57,500 bases of DNA, from assembly GCF_037076425.1 (NCBI RefSeq), contig NZ_AP028127.1:2190001-2247500 (forward strand). The letters are read 5' to 3'. This DNA is from Turicibacter faecis. GTDB lineage: Bacteria; Bacillota_I; Bacilli_A; MOL361; Turicibacteraceae. Below, piece by piece: positions 36,329-45,065 of this stretch. Below the pieces are notes generated by a model, which saw only the letters and a list, made by a program, of their open reading frames with translations, was not told where the DNA came from and did not search any database. Position 1 is the stretch's first letter. The number at the start of each line of letters is the position of its first letter. The position numbers and the translations under genes were made by a program.

Positions 36329-36628
36329 CTATTCGAAAATTTCGATTCCGGTAATTTCATCTAAAGATGGACGTTCAATTCGTTCTTCGGAGATAATTTC
36401 ATACATATAAGCGGCATCTTGTTTTTTCGTTGAATCTTTGATATCTGTCACGCGTACTTTTAAAATTTTATTTCCATAATACAGCGTTAATTCATCACCT
36501 AATTTAACAGTCGAACTTGATTTGGCGATTTTTCCGTTAATTTCAATACGACCTTTATCCGCTACTTCCTTCGCCAACGTTCGACGTTTCACTAAACGTG
36601 AAACTTTTAAATATTTATCTAAACGCAT
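36329..36628 (-). CDS. rqcP: S4-domain ribosome quality-control factor RqcP (YabO)
   Basis: Small RNA-binding protein of the HslR/Hsp15 group that helps RqcH add alanine tails to stalled nascent chains on 50S subunits. The 99-residue protein begins with the S4 domain ([21 protein letters not shown], conserved RLDKxLKxxRLVKRR) and has [13 protein letters not shown] after it. The ATG has GGAG upstream. It follows the yabN-like gene by 36 nt, as in Bacillus. Confidence 0.93.
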   Translation of the reverse strand: MRLDKYLKVSRLVKRRTLAKEVADKGRIEINGKIAKSSSTVKLGDELTLYYGNKILKVRVTDIKDSTKKQDAAYMYEIISEERIERPSLDEITGIEIFE

Positions 36629-36664
36629 CGTTTACATCTCCTTCTCTTCATTCACCATTAACGA

Positions 36665-37321
36665 CTAATTTTCCTTTTTAGGGGGAACATAAATCGTTGT
36701 TAAATTATCTAATTTAAAGTTGTGATCTAATTCGTAAAGCTTCACCCATTTCAGTTCCTGTAAAGAACTTCCCGCTGCCTTCACAATACAAACTTCATAT
36801 TCGTCATCATAAACTTCCATCAAATCTAATTTTAAGTTAGAGGCTGTTAACTGGTCAAATACCTGTGGAATAATCAGGTGTTGCTTAGGAGCAATCGCTT
36901 CATAATCAAAATCTAAGGCATCCATCACTTGTAATCCCTCAATCGGGTCAATGGCAAGTGCCGCAAACATCGGATCTAAGAAACTCTGCCCTCCTAATAC
37001 AACAGCATCTGCCTCATCCACTAATCGCTTGACTGCATATTCCGCAACACATGGATGACCTGGAGTCGCATAAATCAAATCTCCCTTTTTAGCTTCTTCC
37101 TTAATCGTCTCAATAATTTCTTCATAAACAGCCTCAAATGTTTCATGCTTCATATAAACATCATCGAAGGCACGATAAGCAATTTGATTTTCCTCTAAAA
37201 AATTAATCATCGGGTGTTCCGCTGTTCTTAAAAATAAAGGTAACCCAGATGTTAACTTTGCCACGACTCCTCGTGTTAGCTGAGAATCATCCCCAGCTCC
37301 TAATCCTACAATATAAATCAT
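36665..37321 (-). CDS. yabN: YabN-like methylase domain without MazG
   Basis: Corresponds to the N-terminal tetrapyrrole-methylase-fold domain of YabN. The start MIYIVGLGAGDDSQLTRG, the segment YATPGHPCVAEYAVKRL and VVLGGQSFLDPMFAALAIDP are typical. Bacillus YabN is about 489 residues, with a C-terminal MazG nucleotide pyrophosphohydrolase domain; this protein ends at 218 residues and no MazG sequence follows before yabO. It is therefore a split or reduced form with a regular stop, and not a frameshift that I can see. Order yabM-yabN-yabO is conserved. Confidence 0.87.
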   Translation of the reverse strand: MIYIVGLGAGDDSQLTRGVVAKLTSGLPLFLRTAEHPMINFLEENQIAYRAFDDVYMKHETFEAVYEEIIETIKEEAKKGDLIYATPGHPCVAEYAVKRLVDEADAVVLGGQSFLDPMFAALAIDPIEGLQVMDALDFDYEAIAPKQHLIIPQVFDQLTASNLKLDLMEVYDDEYEVCIVKAAGSSLQELKWVKLYELDHNFKLDNLTTIYVPPKKEN

Positions 37322-37388
37322 TGACTACCTCTCCTTCTGTTTAACTTAACACTTCATCTTCTACTAATATTGGTCATAATTCAGACCT

Positions 37389-38945
37389 TTATTCAATTTC
37401 CGTTTGAACCGGCTTCACCTGTGAACGAGCCTTCTTTTTTTTCGCTTTTTGCTTCCGTTTGCGAGAACGTCGTGATGCTGCCTGAGAGGTCATCAAGAAA
37501 ACCCCCATTAGAACGGCGTAAACTAATACTCCCGCTAAAACCTGAATCACAAGTGAAATCATATTATAAATTCGTACATCGTCTAACCCGGATAAAAGTT
37601 TAGGAATTTGTGGTTCAATATACGTTAAAACGAGCCACAATCCCGCTGTAGAAAAGCTAACCTTTAAAAAATTAACGAACGAAGTCTTATACATCATCTT
37701 TCTAAACTGGTATAGGTTAATGAGCGCCATCACTCCAAGCGATGCCACCGATGCAATAGCTGTCCCTGATATTCCTAAACTAGTCGTTAACGGCGCTGTT
37801 AATGCTACTTTTACTAGCACACCTCCGAGTACCGAAATTAACAACTTCGTATATTGCTCCTCTTGTTGCATAATCGCCATACATAGGAAAATAAACGGAT
37901 AAAAGAAAACCTGTAAAGTTAACAATCTTAAGGCTTCAATCCCGCTATTATCCTTAAATAGCGCAATATTGAGTTCATCCACCACGTTAAATAAGCCTAC
38001 ACAGGCCGGAACAGATAGTGCAATAACCATAAACAAGGATGTATTAAATACCTTTTTCCGCTCTTTTTCGTCCCTTAATCCTGCCAATTGAGGAACAGTC
38101 GAAGAAACAATGGCGCCTGTAAATACGGTTGCTGTCTGTACAATAGGGAGTCCACGATCGAAACTTCCCTTAAGGCCCATCGCCTCTAACGACGGAATCC
38201 CACTGTTAACTAAAGAATTAAAAACGAAGAAGCTATCGATTAATTGAAAAATAATCAATATTCCAGCACTTAAAAATAAGTAAATCGACTTCTTTAAAAA
38301 TCGTGGACGCCGTTTCATTTTTAAAAAGATTTGAGGTTGATCATCCAAATGCTTCACAAATAAATACACAATGGCAAGAAGCGGACCAAATAACCCGCCT
38401 AAATAAGCGAAATAAGCTAAGCGATAAATATTCTGTCCTTGGATCATAATCAAAGCGAAAATAATCGCTGCAACCCGAATTAATTGTTCAATCGTCGTCG
38501 AATAGGCAACAACTTGAAGTGTATTCGCCCTCGTTTGTGCCACTCCACGCCAATAAGAAATCGTTGGAATTAACAAGAATGCCAATGCAACGACACGCAC
38601 AATCCACGTTAACTGCATATCCCCCATCGTATAGGCTATCAAATGGCTCCCCAAAAATAATCCTACAAACGAGACAAGCCCAAAAATCCACAATGAATTT
38701 TTGATATATCTTTTAATATCCTCACTGTATTGATGAGTCAATAATAACTCTGAAATAATCGTTGGTAATACAACACCATTAAGCGTCGTATAAACCCCGA
38801 TTAAAGGATAAATCTGTTGAAAGACATAAAGCCCTTCATCACCTGAAATATTTTGATACGGAACTTTATATAACAAACTTAACAACTTTACAAAAAAAGC
38901 TGTGATTGTTAAAATCATCGTCCCCTTCATCCAGCCCGATTTCAT
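37389..38945 (-). CDS. yabM: SpoVB/YabM-type lipid flippase (MVF superfamily)
   Basis: Polytopic membrane protein of the polysaccharide/lipid II exporter family (SpoVB, MurJ-like, YabM). About 518 residues from the ATG at 38945, which has GGAGGG about 10 nt upstream; the longer frame to 38978 lacks a site. There are about 13-14 membrane segments, an N-terminal KGTMILTITAFFVKLLSLLYKVPYQ-like start (here split: GTMILTITAFFVKLLS and LYKVPYQNISGDEGLY), and a very basic C-terminal tail of about 30 residues (SRRSRKRKQKAKKKKARS). Position upstream of yabN supports YabM; function as a precursor flippase is inferred. Confidence 0.87.
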   Translation of the reverse strand: MKSGWMKGTMILTITAFFVKLLSLLYKVPYQNISGDEGLYVFQQIYPLIGVYTTLNGVVLPTIISELLLTHQYSEDIKRYIKNSLWIFGLVSFVGLFLGSHLIAYTMGDMQLTWIVRVVALAFLLIPTISYWRGVAQTRANTLQVVAYSTTIEQLIRVAAIIFALIMIQGQNIYRLAYFAYLGGLFGPLLAIVYLFVKHLDDQPQIFLKMKRRPRFLKKSIYLFLSAGILIIFQLIDSFFVFNSLVNSGIPSLEAMGLKGSFDRGLPIVQTATVFTGAIVSSTVPQLAGLRDEKERKKVFNTSLFMVIALSVPACVGLFNVVDELNIALFKDNSGIEALRLLTLQVFFYPFIFLCMAIMQQEEQYTKLLISVLGGVLVKVALTAPLTTSLGISGTAIASVASLGVMALINLYQFRKMMYKTSFVNFLKVSFSTAGLWLVLTYIEPQIPKLLSGLDDVRIYNMISLVIQVLAGVLVYAVLMGVFLMTSQAASRRSRKRKQKAKKKKARSQVKPVQTEIE

Positions 38946-39248
38946 ATCATTTAAGCCCTCCCTAGCTTTCCTTATCAACTTCTTATTATATCATCAAAAT
39001 GGACTCCTTGAAAAAATGATCACTCATTTTTTGAAAAATATTCCCTTTATTTTTTTATTCCATGCTACAGATTCACCAAATTCTTCATCAATAAATGAAC
39101 AATTCTAAATTCATTAAAACATCAAACTCTTTTTATTAAACGGTCATTTTTTCCTTTTGATAAAAAGAGGTAAAAAAGATATAATAATAAAGTTGCACAA
39201 AAACGTTTAATACAATTTATATTTAGCTTTTTATAGAGGTGATATCAC
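38946..39248. other. divergent promoter region of yabM and the FAD oxidoreductase gene
   Basis: Some 300 AT-rich bases without a supported gene. It must hold both promoters; no operator-like palindrome stands out. Confidence 0.4.
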
Positions 39249-40487
39249 GTGAGAACGATTGGAGATTGTCCAATGTGGACAAAAAATATGGAAAAAAAGA
39301 AGACCTATCCTACTTTATCAAAGGATATTAAAACAGAGATCGTGATTGTCGGTGGTGGAATCACAGGTGCACTCACGGCCCATTACTTTATGAAACAAGG
39401 CATGAGGTGTGTTTTAGTTGATAAAAGTAACATCGCCACTCATGCAACTTCCGCCTCAACGGCCATTTTAAAATATGAAATTAATCAGGGATTAAAAAAT
39501 CTCATGTCACAAGTTGGAGAGCAAAATGCCCAACATGCCTTCTTATTTGGATATCAGGCTGTCATGGAAATAAGCCAAATCGTTAAAGAAATTAACAGCT
39601 CATGTGATTTCTCATTTAAACCTGCCTTTTTCTACACCGAGGATCCGCGACAAACGGATGCCATGGAACAAGAGTGTACGGCGCGACAAGCGATTGGAAT
39701 TCACTGTGAATTATTCACACAGGAAAACAATAAAGATGAGTTTAGTTTCAATTTTGAATCAGGTATTTATTCCCACTATGGGGCCGCTATCATGAACCCC
39801 GTTCAATTTACCCACGATCTCATCAAATTTAACGTCGACAAAGGATTAGAAGTATTTGAAAATACAACCATTGTGGATTATAATCTATCATCCCATCAAA
39901 GCATCCTCACGACAGAAAATGAATTTACTATTACGGCAGATAAAGTTATTATTTGTACAGGAGTCAATGCACTAGAATTTTTCAATCATGAAAAACCATT
40001 CTGTCAACTTTATCGTACGTTCTCGATTCTAACAAAACCTGTGGATAATTTTATTGGGGGGAAAGACAGTTGTATCATCCGTAACGATCAAAAACCTTAT
40101 ACCTATGTTCGTCCAACGCTTACTAACGAAATTGTTATTGGGGGAGAAGATTTAGCAATTGATCGCTTAGATGGTGACATCGCCAATATGGGAGATCGTG
40201 ATCCTCTAGCCCTTCAACACTACCACCAATTATTACGCCGTGTAAGAAAAATGTTCCCACAAATTAATGAAATAAAAACAGCATGCTGGTTCCATGGGTT
40301 ATTTATCGATACAAAAGATGGCCTCCCATTCATCGGTAAACATCCTGACTATCCAGGGGCCTACTTTAATCTAGGTTACGGATCAAATGGAATCCTCAAT
40401 GCACTTATTGGAGCCAAACTCATTTCACAAGATGTAGCAGGAAAAAATCCTCGCGAATTAGATATCTTCAAATTTAACCGTTACTAA
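39249..40487 (+). CDS. FAD-dependent oxidoreductase (DAO family)
   Basis: Flavoprotein of the D-amino-acid oxidase/glycine oxidase group. The 412-residue protein carries the FAD-binding Rossmann motif IVIVGGGITGALTAHYF (about residues 33-49) and the C-terminal FAD motif FNLGYGSNGILNALIGAKL. The region after the Rossmann fold (SNIATHATSASTAILKYEI) is as in Rieske-type DAO proteins, but the C-terminal Rieske domain is missing. The start is GTG, with AGAGGTGAT 5 nt upstream. It stands alone between terminators; the substrate is unknown. Confidence 0.88.
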   Translation: MRTIGDCPMWTKNMEKKKTYPTLSKDIKTEIVIVGGGITGALTAHYFMKQGMRCVLVDKSNIATHATSASTAILKYEINQGLKNLMSQVGEQNAQHAFLFGYQAVMEISQIVKEINSSCDFSFKPAFFYTEDPRQTDAMEQECTARQAIGIHCELFTQENNKDEFSFNFESGIYSHYGAAIMNPVQFTHDLIKFNVDKGLEVFENTTIVDYNLSSHQSILTTENEFTITADKVIICTGVNALEFFNHEKPFCQLYRTFSILTKPVDNFIGGKDSCIIRNDQKPYTYVRPTLTNEIVIGGEDLAIDRLDGDIANMGDRDPLALQHYHQLLRRVRKMFPQINEIKTACWFHGLFIDTKDGLPFIGKHPDYPGAYFNLGYGSNGILNALIGAKLISQDVAGKNPRELDIFKFNRY

Positions 40488-40523
40488 ACCCAAACCCTTT
40501 CAAAGGGTGTGAACGAATAAATT

Positions 40524-40706
40524 CTAAACATATAAGCAAGAGGAATTAGACCATCCCTTAGGTGGTTTAATTCCTCTTCTTTTTGTAGACATAACGTCCC
40601 CTGTTTCATCTTCACGACGGATGTTAAGACTATCGATTGGGACAATAGGAGACATTTGTTTAATCCACGCCCAGGAACGATAAATTAAAGCACTTGAGGA
40701 CCCCAT
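40524..40706 (-). CDS. possible small protein, 60 residues
   Basis: Open frame from an ATG at 40706 with GGAGG 12 nt upstream. The product is polar with a Trp-rich start (MGSSSALIYRSWAWIKQM) and no membrane helix. Its last 16 codons run through the hairpin of the convergent terminator at 40538-40585, so the 3' part is constrained by that hairpin. I recognise no family. Real or spurious is undecided; the strong ribosome binding sites of its minus-strand neighbours favour a small-gene cluster. Confidence 0.35.
   Translation of the reverse strand: MGSSSALIYRSWAWIKQMSPIVPIDSLNIRREDETGDVMSTKRRGIKPPKGWSNSSCLYV
40538..40585 (+). terminator. terminator of the FAD oxidoreductase gene
   Basis: AAGAGGAATTA (40538-40548) pairs with TAATTCCTCTT (40568-40578), with an inner ACC/GGT pairing, and CTTTTTG follows on the plus strand. 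Confidence 0.82.
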
Positions 40707-40745
40707 TTATAAATATTAACCTCCAATATCTCCTATCAACACCTA

Positions 40746-40781
40746 TCACTTAGAATTCAAAATTCCATTTGGCCAAGGCAT
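40746..40781 (-). CDS. possible 11-residue peptide gene
   Basis: ATG at 40781 is preceded by AAAGGAGGGG with 5 nt spacing, one of the strongest ribosome binding sites in the window, yet the frame encodes only MPWPNGILNSK. It could be a leader peptide or simply the site of a very short protein. It lies upstream of the possible 60-residue gene on the same strand. Confidence 0.3.
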   Translation of the reverse strand: MPWPNGILNSK

Positions 40782-40802
40782 ATTAGCCCCTCCTTTTATT
40801 AA

Positions 40803-40880
40803 TCAAAAAAGTAGAAAAGAAGCGAAATACCCCAAAGAAATCAATACCCCGATGAGGTAGAAAATGTAAACATCTAACAT
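40803..40880 (-). CDS. possible 25-residue hydrophobic peptide
   Basis: ATG at 40880 opens a 25-codon frame for one hydrophobic helix (MLDVYIFYLIGVLISLGY, then FASFLLF). A GGTGATC sequence lies close upstream, so the ribosome binding site is weak. The product looks like a single-span membrane micropeptide. Assignment is tentative. Confidence 0.3.
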   Translation of the reverse strand: MLDVYIFYLIGVLISLGYFASFLLF

Positions 40881-41030
40881 TGATCACCATTAAATGATCG
40901 ATATATAGGTCACATCCTCCCTACTACACGGTATTAAACCTAAAAAAATCTTTGGTGTCCCTTTTTTCATATTTTTTTCAAAACCGCATACCTTTTAATA
41001 ACTAGTCATCTAAAAAGGAGGAAGCCGGAA

Positions 41031-41144
41031 ATGGCTAAACAAGCATATAAAAAAAACATTGCCTATAACCGCGCCCGAAGAAGCATGATCGCCATCCTAA
41101 TTGGGCTCATTGTCCTCTTTGTAATCGGCATCTTTATGTCCTAA
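41031..41144 (+). CDS. 37-residue single-span membrane protein
   Basis: ATG at 41031 is preceded by AAGGAGG with 9 nt spacing. The product starts with a basic stretch (MAKQAYKKNIAYNRARRSM) and ends in one hydrophobic helix (IAILIGLIVLFVIGIFMS), a typical positive-inside single-span protein. I do not recognise a named family. Confidence 0.6.
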   Translation: MAKQAYKKNIAYNRARRSMIAILIGLIVLFVIGIFMS

Positions 41145-41257
41145 AGGATAGAGAAATCGTGCACCTTCTTATTCAAACGTGCGTCTATCTACGATTCCTC
41201 TATAGGTTTTAATCCTATTACGAAATAAATAACCATAACAAAAAAGGAGGTACCCCC

Positions 41258-41446
41258 ATGTCCTTGAAGGAAAAAAGTTCCACCGTTAAATTAGAATATT
41301 TTTTATACGGATTAATTTTCAGGATCTTTATCGTTCCTAAATTTAAGACAATAGGCTCACATAATGATCCCCACTTAAAAAATAGCCCCGTTGCATCTTA
41401 CAATGGAAATACTTATTACTTTATTAACCATCAAAAAGGGGATTAA
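41258..41446 (+). CDS. 62-residue protein of unknown function
   Basis: ATG at 41258 with AAGGAGG 7 nt upstream. The N-terminal half contains a hydrophobic stretch (YFLYGLIFRIFIVPKF) and the C-terminal half is polar (NGNTYYFINHQKGD). A hairpin-like end (AATCC...GGATT) with T's follows. The strong ribosome binding site supports a real gene; no function can be given. Confidence 0.55.
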   Translation: MSLKEKSSTVKLEYFLYGLIFRIFIVPKFKTIGSHNDPHLKNSPVASYNGNTYYFINHQKGD

Positions 41447-41544
41447 TTAGAATTAATCCTCTTTTTTGTGCTATCATATAAACAAACTGATAGCGTCTAG
41501 ACAATCCGCTACTTTACCTCTATTTTATTGAAAGGATAGATTCA

Positions 41545-42147
41545 ATGATTAAACTCGAAACCAAACATTTAATTCTCTACCCATTAACGGCGCAAAGGAT
41601 TAAGGACATTTTAAATGATGAGCCCCTTGAATATTCTACAAAAATTTGGTTAACACCTGATAATACAACTCTATTAACGTGGATGCTTGAAGAGCTTTAC
41701 GCATTTATGCCGCCTAAATTAGGCTTTACCTCTTGGATATTTATCGAAAAATCGTCCAATGAAGTAATTGGAGATGGAGGCTATAAAGGAAATCCAGACG
41801 ATTCAGGACAAGTTGAAATCGGCTATGAAATTATTGAGTCCAAACGTAAATTAGGATATGCCACAGAAGCCATAGACGCACTTCTAAATTGGGCATTAAC
41901 CCAACAAGAAATTAAAACAATTATCGCCAAATGTCACTATGAAAACCTCCCTTCTCAAGGATTACTAGATAAAATGGGATTTCAATTCATTGGCGAAGAA
42001 GATGAAATGGATATTTATCAAATTAAGCTTGAAAATTCTGCTTTAACTCATATCAAGCAGTATCTAATAAAATGTACCCTACTATCCGGAGGGATTGCCC
42101 TTCTAACCCTCCTTATCAAAAAAATTCGAAAAAAAACACTTGATTAA
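41545..42147 (+). CDS. GNAT acetyltransferase with C-terminal membrane anchor
   Basis: RimJ/RimL-type N-acetyltransferase that uses acetyl-CoA. The 200-residue protein has the acetyl-CoA motif as KLGYATEAIDALLNWAL (about residues 110-126) and NLPSQGLLDKMGFQFIGEE after it. The last 30 residues form a hydrophobic segment followed by KKIRKKT, an unusual addition for the family that would tether it to the membrane. The ATG has AAAGGATAG upstream. The acceptor is unknown. Confidence 0.85.
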   Translation: MIKLETKHLILYPLTAQRIKDILNDEPLEYSTKIWLTPDNTTLLTWMLEELYAFMPPKLGFTSWIFIEKSSNEVIGDGGYKGNPDDSGQVEIGYEIIESKRKLGYATEAIDALLNWALTQQEIKTIIAKCHYENLPSQGLLDKMGFQFIGEEDEMDIYQIKLENSALTHIKQYLIKCTLLSGGIALLTLLIKKIRKKTLD

Positions 42148-42160
42148 TCAAGTGTTTTTT
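42131..42160. terminator. perfectly palindromic bidirectional terminator
   Basis: A 30-bp perfect palindrome centred on AATT with flanking A and T runs. It overlaps the convergent stop codons of the acetyltransferase and dipeptidase genes. Confidence 0.92.
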
Positions 42161-43082
42161 CATCATCCCTTAATATATAATTAATAACTCGCTTAGCATT
42201 CACATGGGTGATTCCGTTAATATCCATACTACTATATCCGCGATTGATCAACTCATCAATGACTAAGCTAGCAGATGCGGCACTTTGACAGTCAATTAAG
42301 TTTGCCTCTCCTGCATTCAGATAATTCATAAAATCAAACCCAAGCGAAATATGACGTGTTCCTACTAGATCCCTTAAATAATCAATATGATTCACCAGTG
42401 ATGCAACATCCGGCTTTAAAGGATTTGTAAACTTCGACACTGCTGTTACCCCAATAACCCCGTCAACAATGGCAATTTCTTTAATTTGTTCATCTGTTAA
42501 ATTTCGTGGGTGTGGCTCTAGCGAATAACAATTTGAATGGGACGCAATGACTGGTGCTGTCGTCACAGATAAAATATCTTCAAACGTTTGAACATTAGCA
42601 TGGGATACATCAATCACCATCCCTAACTCATTCATTTTTTTTACTAACTCACATCCAAGACGTGTTAATCCCGCTTCTTCTTCACTTCCAACACCCGTCG
42701 CGAATTGATTTTGTTCATTCCATGTTAACATGGCATGGCGAAAACCCTTATTATAAAGTTCAACGATATGATTAATATCCCTAATGCTCGCTAATCCTTC
42801 TAACCCTAAAATAACATTAACCTTATGGTCTGCCCAATCACTCTTAGTTGTCACGACTTGAACATTTTCTGAACCTTGTAATTCATCTATAATGTATTGA
42901 ATAGCCTGGTCAAAATCAGTAAGTAACTCGTTGTTGATATCCGTATAATACGTCCAAATTCCTCCGGTAACATTTCCCTCTAACAATTCAGGGATATGAT
43001 AATTCTCAACAACACCACGCTCTCCCTTGAGACGGTGTTTCACAATATTGTACAAAATGTCAGTGTGCGTATCGAAAATCAA
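42144..43082 (-). CDS. membrane-dipeptidase-type M19 peptidase
   Basis: Zinc dipeptidase of the renal dipeptidase family (M19), which cleaves dipeptides including those with D-residues. The 312-residue protein has the metal site HTD near the N-terminus (FDTHTDILYNIV), the bridging Glu in NVILGLEGLASI, DVSHAN, and SHSNCYSLEPHPRNLTDEQI. Bacterial members are cytoplasmic, and no signal is present. The ATG lies a few nt after GGAGGGG. Monocistronic, convergent with the acetyltransferase gene. Confidence 0.92.
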   Translation of the reverse strand: MIFDTHTDILYNIVKHRLKGERGVVENYHIPELLEGNVTGGIWTYYTDINNELLTDFDQAIQYIIDELQGSENVQVVTTKSDWADHKVNVILGLEGLASIRDINHIVELYNKGFRHAMLTWNEQNQFATGVGSEEEAGLTRLGCELVKKMNELGMVIDVSHANVQTFEDILSVTTAPVIASHSNCYSLEPHPRNLTDEQIKEIAIVDGVIGVTAVSKFTNPLKPDVASLVNHIDYLRDLVGTRHISLGFDFMNYLNAGEANLIDCQSAASASLVIDELINRGYSSMDINGITHVNAKRVINYILRDDEKTLD

Positions 43083-43194
43083 AGGTCAACCCCTCCTTAT
43101 AAACGCAATTGAACCTTCTAATCACTATTAATTATATATTATCTAGACTAAAAAAAAAGCAACTATTATCACACTTTTTCCGACAAAATAACCA

Positions 43195-43227
43195 AAAGGT
43201 CTATGAAACTAAATTTCATAGACCTTT
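43195..43227 (-). terminator. terminator of the ABC exporter operon
   Basis: AAAGGTCTATGAAA and TTTCATAGACCTTT are 14-bp perfect arms around a 5-nt loop, just after the second exporter gene. The following U run is short. Confidence 0.75.
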
Positions 43228-43232
43228 CTTCA

Positions 43233-45062
43233 CTAAGCCTCTTCCTCTTCTTGATTAAATTGACTATTATATAAATCCGCGTAAAAACCATTTTGCTTCA
43301 TTAAAGACTCATGATTTCCAGTCTCAATGACATCTCCATCTTTCATCACTAGGATAACATCCGCCTCACGGATTGTCGACAAACGATGGGCAATCACAAA
43401 ACTTGTACGCCCCTTCATAAGGGTCTTCATAGCAGTTTGAATTTGCAGCTCTGTTCGTGTATCGACACTACTTGTTGCCTCATCTAGAATCATAATTTCT
43501 GGATCAGCAAGTAGGGCACGAGCAATTGTTAATAACTGTTTTTGTCCCTGAGAAATGTTCGATACCTCTTCGTTTAAAATAGTATCATAACCATCTGGTA
43601 AAACACGAATAAAGTGATCCGCATGGGCCGCCTTTGCAGCCGCTACAATTTCCTCCTCTGTAGCGTTCTCTCGACCATACGCAATATTATCTCGGATTGT
43701 TCCATTGAAAAGCCAAGTATCTTGCAGTACCATTCCGAACTTTTTACGTAAGGCTGCTCGGGTCATGTTCGTAATATCTACCCCATCAACTAAAATTCGT
43801 CCACCGTTCAATTCATAAAAACGTAAGAGTAAGTTAACTAGGGTCGTTTTTCCTGCCCCAGTTGGTCCAACAATTGCCACCATTTGCCCCGGCTCTGCCT
43901 TAATATTCATATCATTGATTAAAATACGATCTTCTCGATAACCAAACTTAACATGTTCAAACTCTACTGCCCCTAAGTCCTCTTTTGGACACTGAGGCGT
44001 TGTTGGATCAGGAATAACTTCTGATTCATCTAACAATTCAAAAACACGTTCTGCAGATGCGACAGTTGATTGAATAATATTTGAAATCTGTGCAATTTGA
44101 GCAATAGGTTGGGTAAATTGACGATTGTACTGGATAAAGGCCTGAATATCTCCGACGGTAATTCTTCCTTTTGTAACAAGGACACCTCCGATAACAGCCA
44201 CTAAAACATATCCTAAATTTCCAATAAAGCTAATAATCGGCATCACTAACCCTGATAAAAATTGAGCTCTCCATCCGACGTTGTATAAGCGGTCATTAAT
44301 TTCCTCAAATTCATGGATTGCCTGATGTTCATGACCAAATGCCTTTACAACATTATGCCCTGTATACATTTCTTCAATATGTCCATTTAAATCTCCAAGT
44401 TCCTTCTGTTGACCAATGAAATACTTTTGTGAACGTTTAATCACTAGCATCATTAAAACACCTGATAAAGGAATAACAATAATTGAAACAACAGTTAACA
44501 ACGGACTAATAGTTAACATCATAAATAATACACCAATGACCGTTGTCACCGATGTGATAACTTGTGTAATAGACTGTTGTAAAGTCCCACTAATATTATC
44601 GACGTCATTCGTAAATCGACTTAATAACTCACCATTCGTATGCGAATCAAAAAACTTTAAGGGTAAACGGGCCAGTTTTTCATCAATATCCCGTCGCAAA
44701 TCATAAACCACTTTTTGGGAAATACCAGCCATTATAAATTGTTGTAAATAGTTAAAGGCTGCGCTTAGCACATATAATCCAATTAAGATTAAAATTATTT
44801 TAAAAATATAAGAAAAATCAATTGGTAATGGCGAAACATTGCCACCAACCATTTCTAAAATGGGGCGCATTAATTCATCCGTAATCTTTGCCATGATTTT
44901 TGGAGAAACAATTGAAAAAACAACACTCATAATTGCCGCTACAAAAACGATGACCAAACCTACACGATATGGTTTTAAATATTTTCCTAAACGAAGTAAT
45001 GACCCTTTAAAATCTTTTGCTTTTGCTCCACCCGGTTTTGGGCCTCCCATAGGTCCTGCCAT
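43233..45062 (-). CDS. ABC exporter half-transporter B (heterodimeric multidrug type)
   Basis: Fused membrane-ATPase subunit. The 609-residue protein has six membrane helices (about 35-310). Its nucleotide-binding domain has Walker A GPTGAGKTT, signature ISQGQKQ, Walker B IMILDEAT and the H-loop IAHRLST. The signature begins with IS rather than LS, and Walker B ends in the catalytic Glu, so this half carries the competent ATPase residue. A Gly/Pro/Lys-rich N-terminus (GPMGGPKPGGAKAKDF) precedes the first helix. It starts 3 nt after the partner gene, and both follow a marR gene. Confidence 0.93.
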   Translation of the reverse strand: MAGPMGGPKPGGAKAKDFKGSLLRLGKYLKPYRVGLVIVFVAAIMSVVFSIVSPKIMAKITDELMRPILEMVGGNVSPLPIDFSYIFKIILILIGLYVLSAAFNYLQQFIMAGISQKVVYDLRRDIDEKLARLPLKFFDSHTNGELLSRFTNDVDNISGTLQQSITQVITSVTTVIGVLFMMLTISPLLTVVSIIVIPLSGVLMMLVIKRSQKYFIGQQKELGDLNGHIEEMYTGHNVVKAFGHEHQAIHEFEEINDRLYNVGWRAQFLSGLVMPIISFIGNLGYVLVAVIGGVLVTKGRITVGDIQAFIQYNRQFTQPIAQIAQISNIIQSTVASAERVFELLDESEVIPDPTTPQCPKEDLGAVEFEHVKFGYREDRILINDMNIKAEPGQMVAIVGPTGAGKTTLVNLLLRFYELNGGRILVDGVDITNMTRAALRKKFGMVLQDTWLFNGTIRDNIAYGRENATEEEIVAAAKAAHADHFIRVLPDGYDTILNEEVSNISQGQKQLLTIARALLADPEIMILDEATSSVDTRTELQIQTAMKTLMKGRTSFVIAHRLSTIREADVILVMKDGDVIETGNHESLMKQNGFYADLYNSQFNQEEEEA

Positions 45063-45065
45063 AAA

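Noticed and set aside
40860-41030. Regulatory RNA between the small genes (GGTTTAATACC palindrome)
   Set aside because: Only one short palindrome and no terminator or conserved block are visible; not enough to call.
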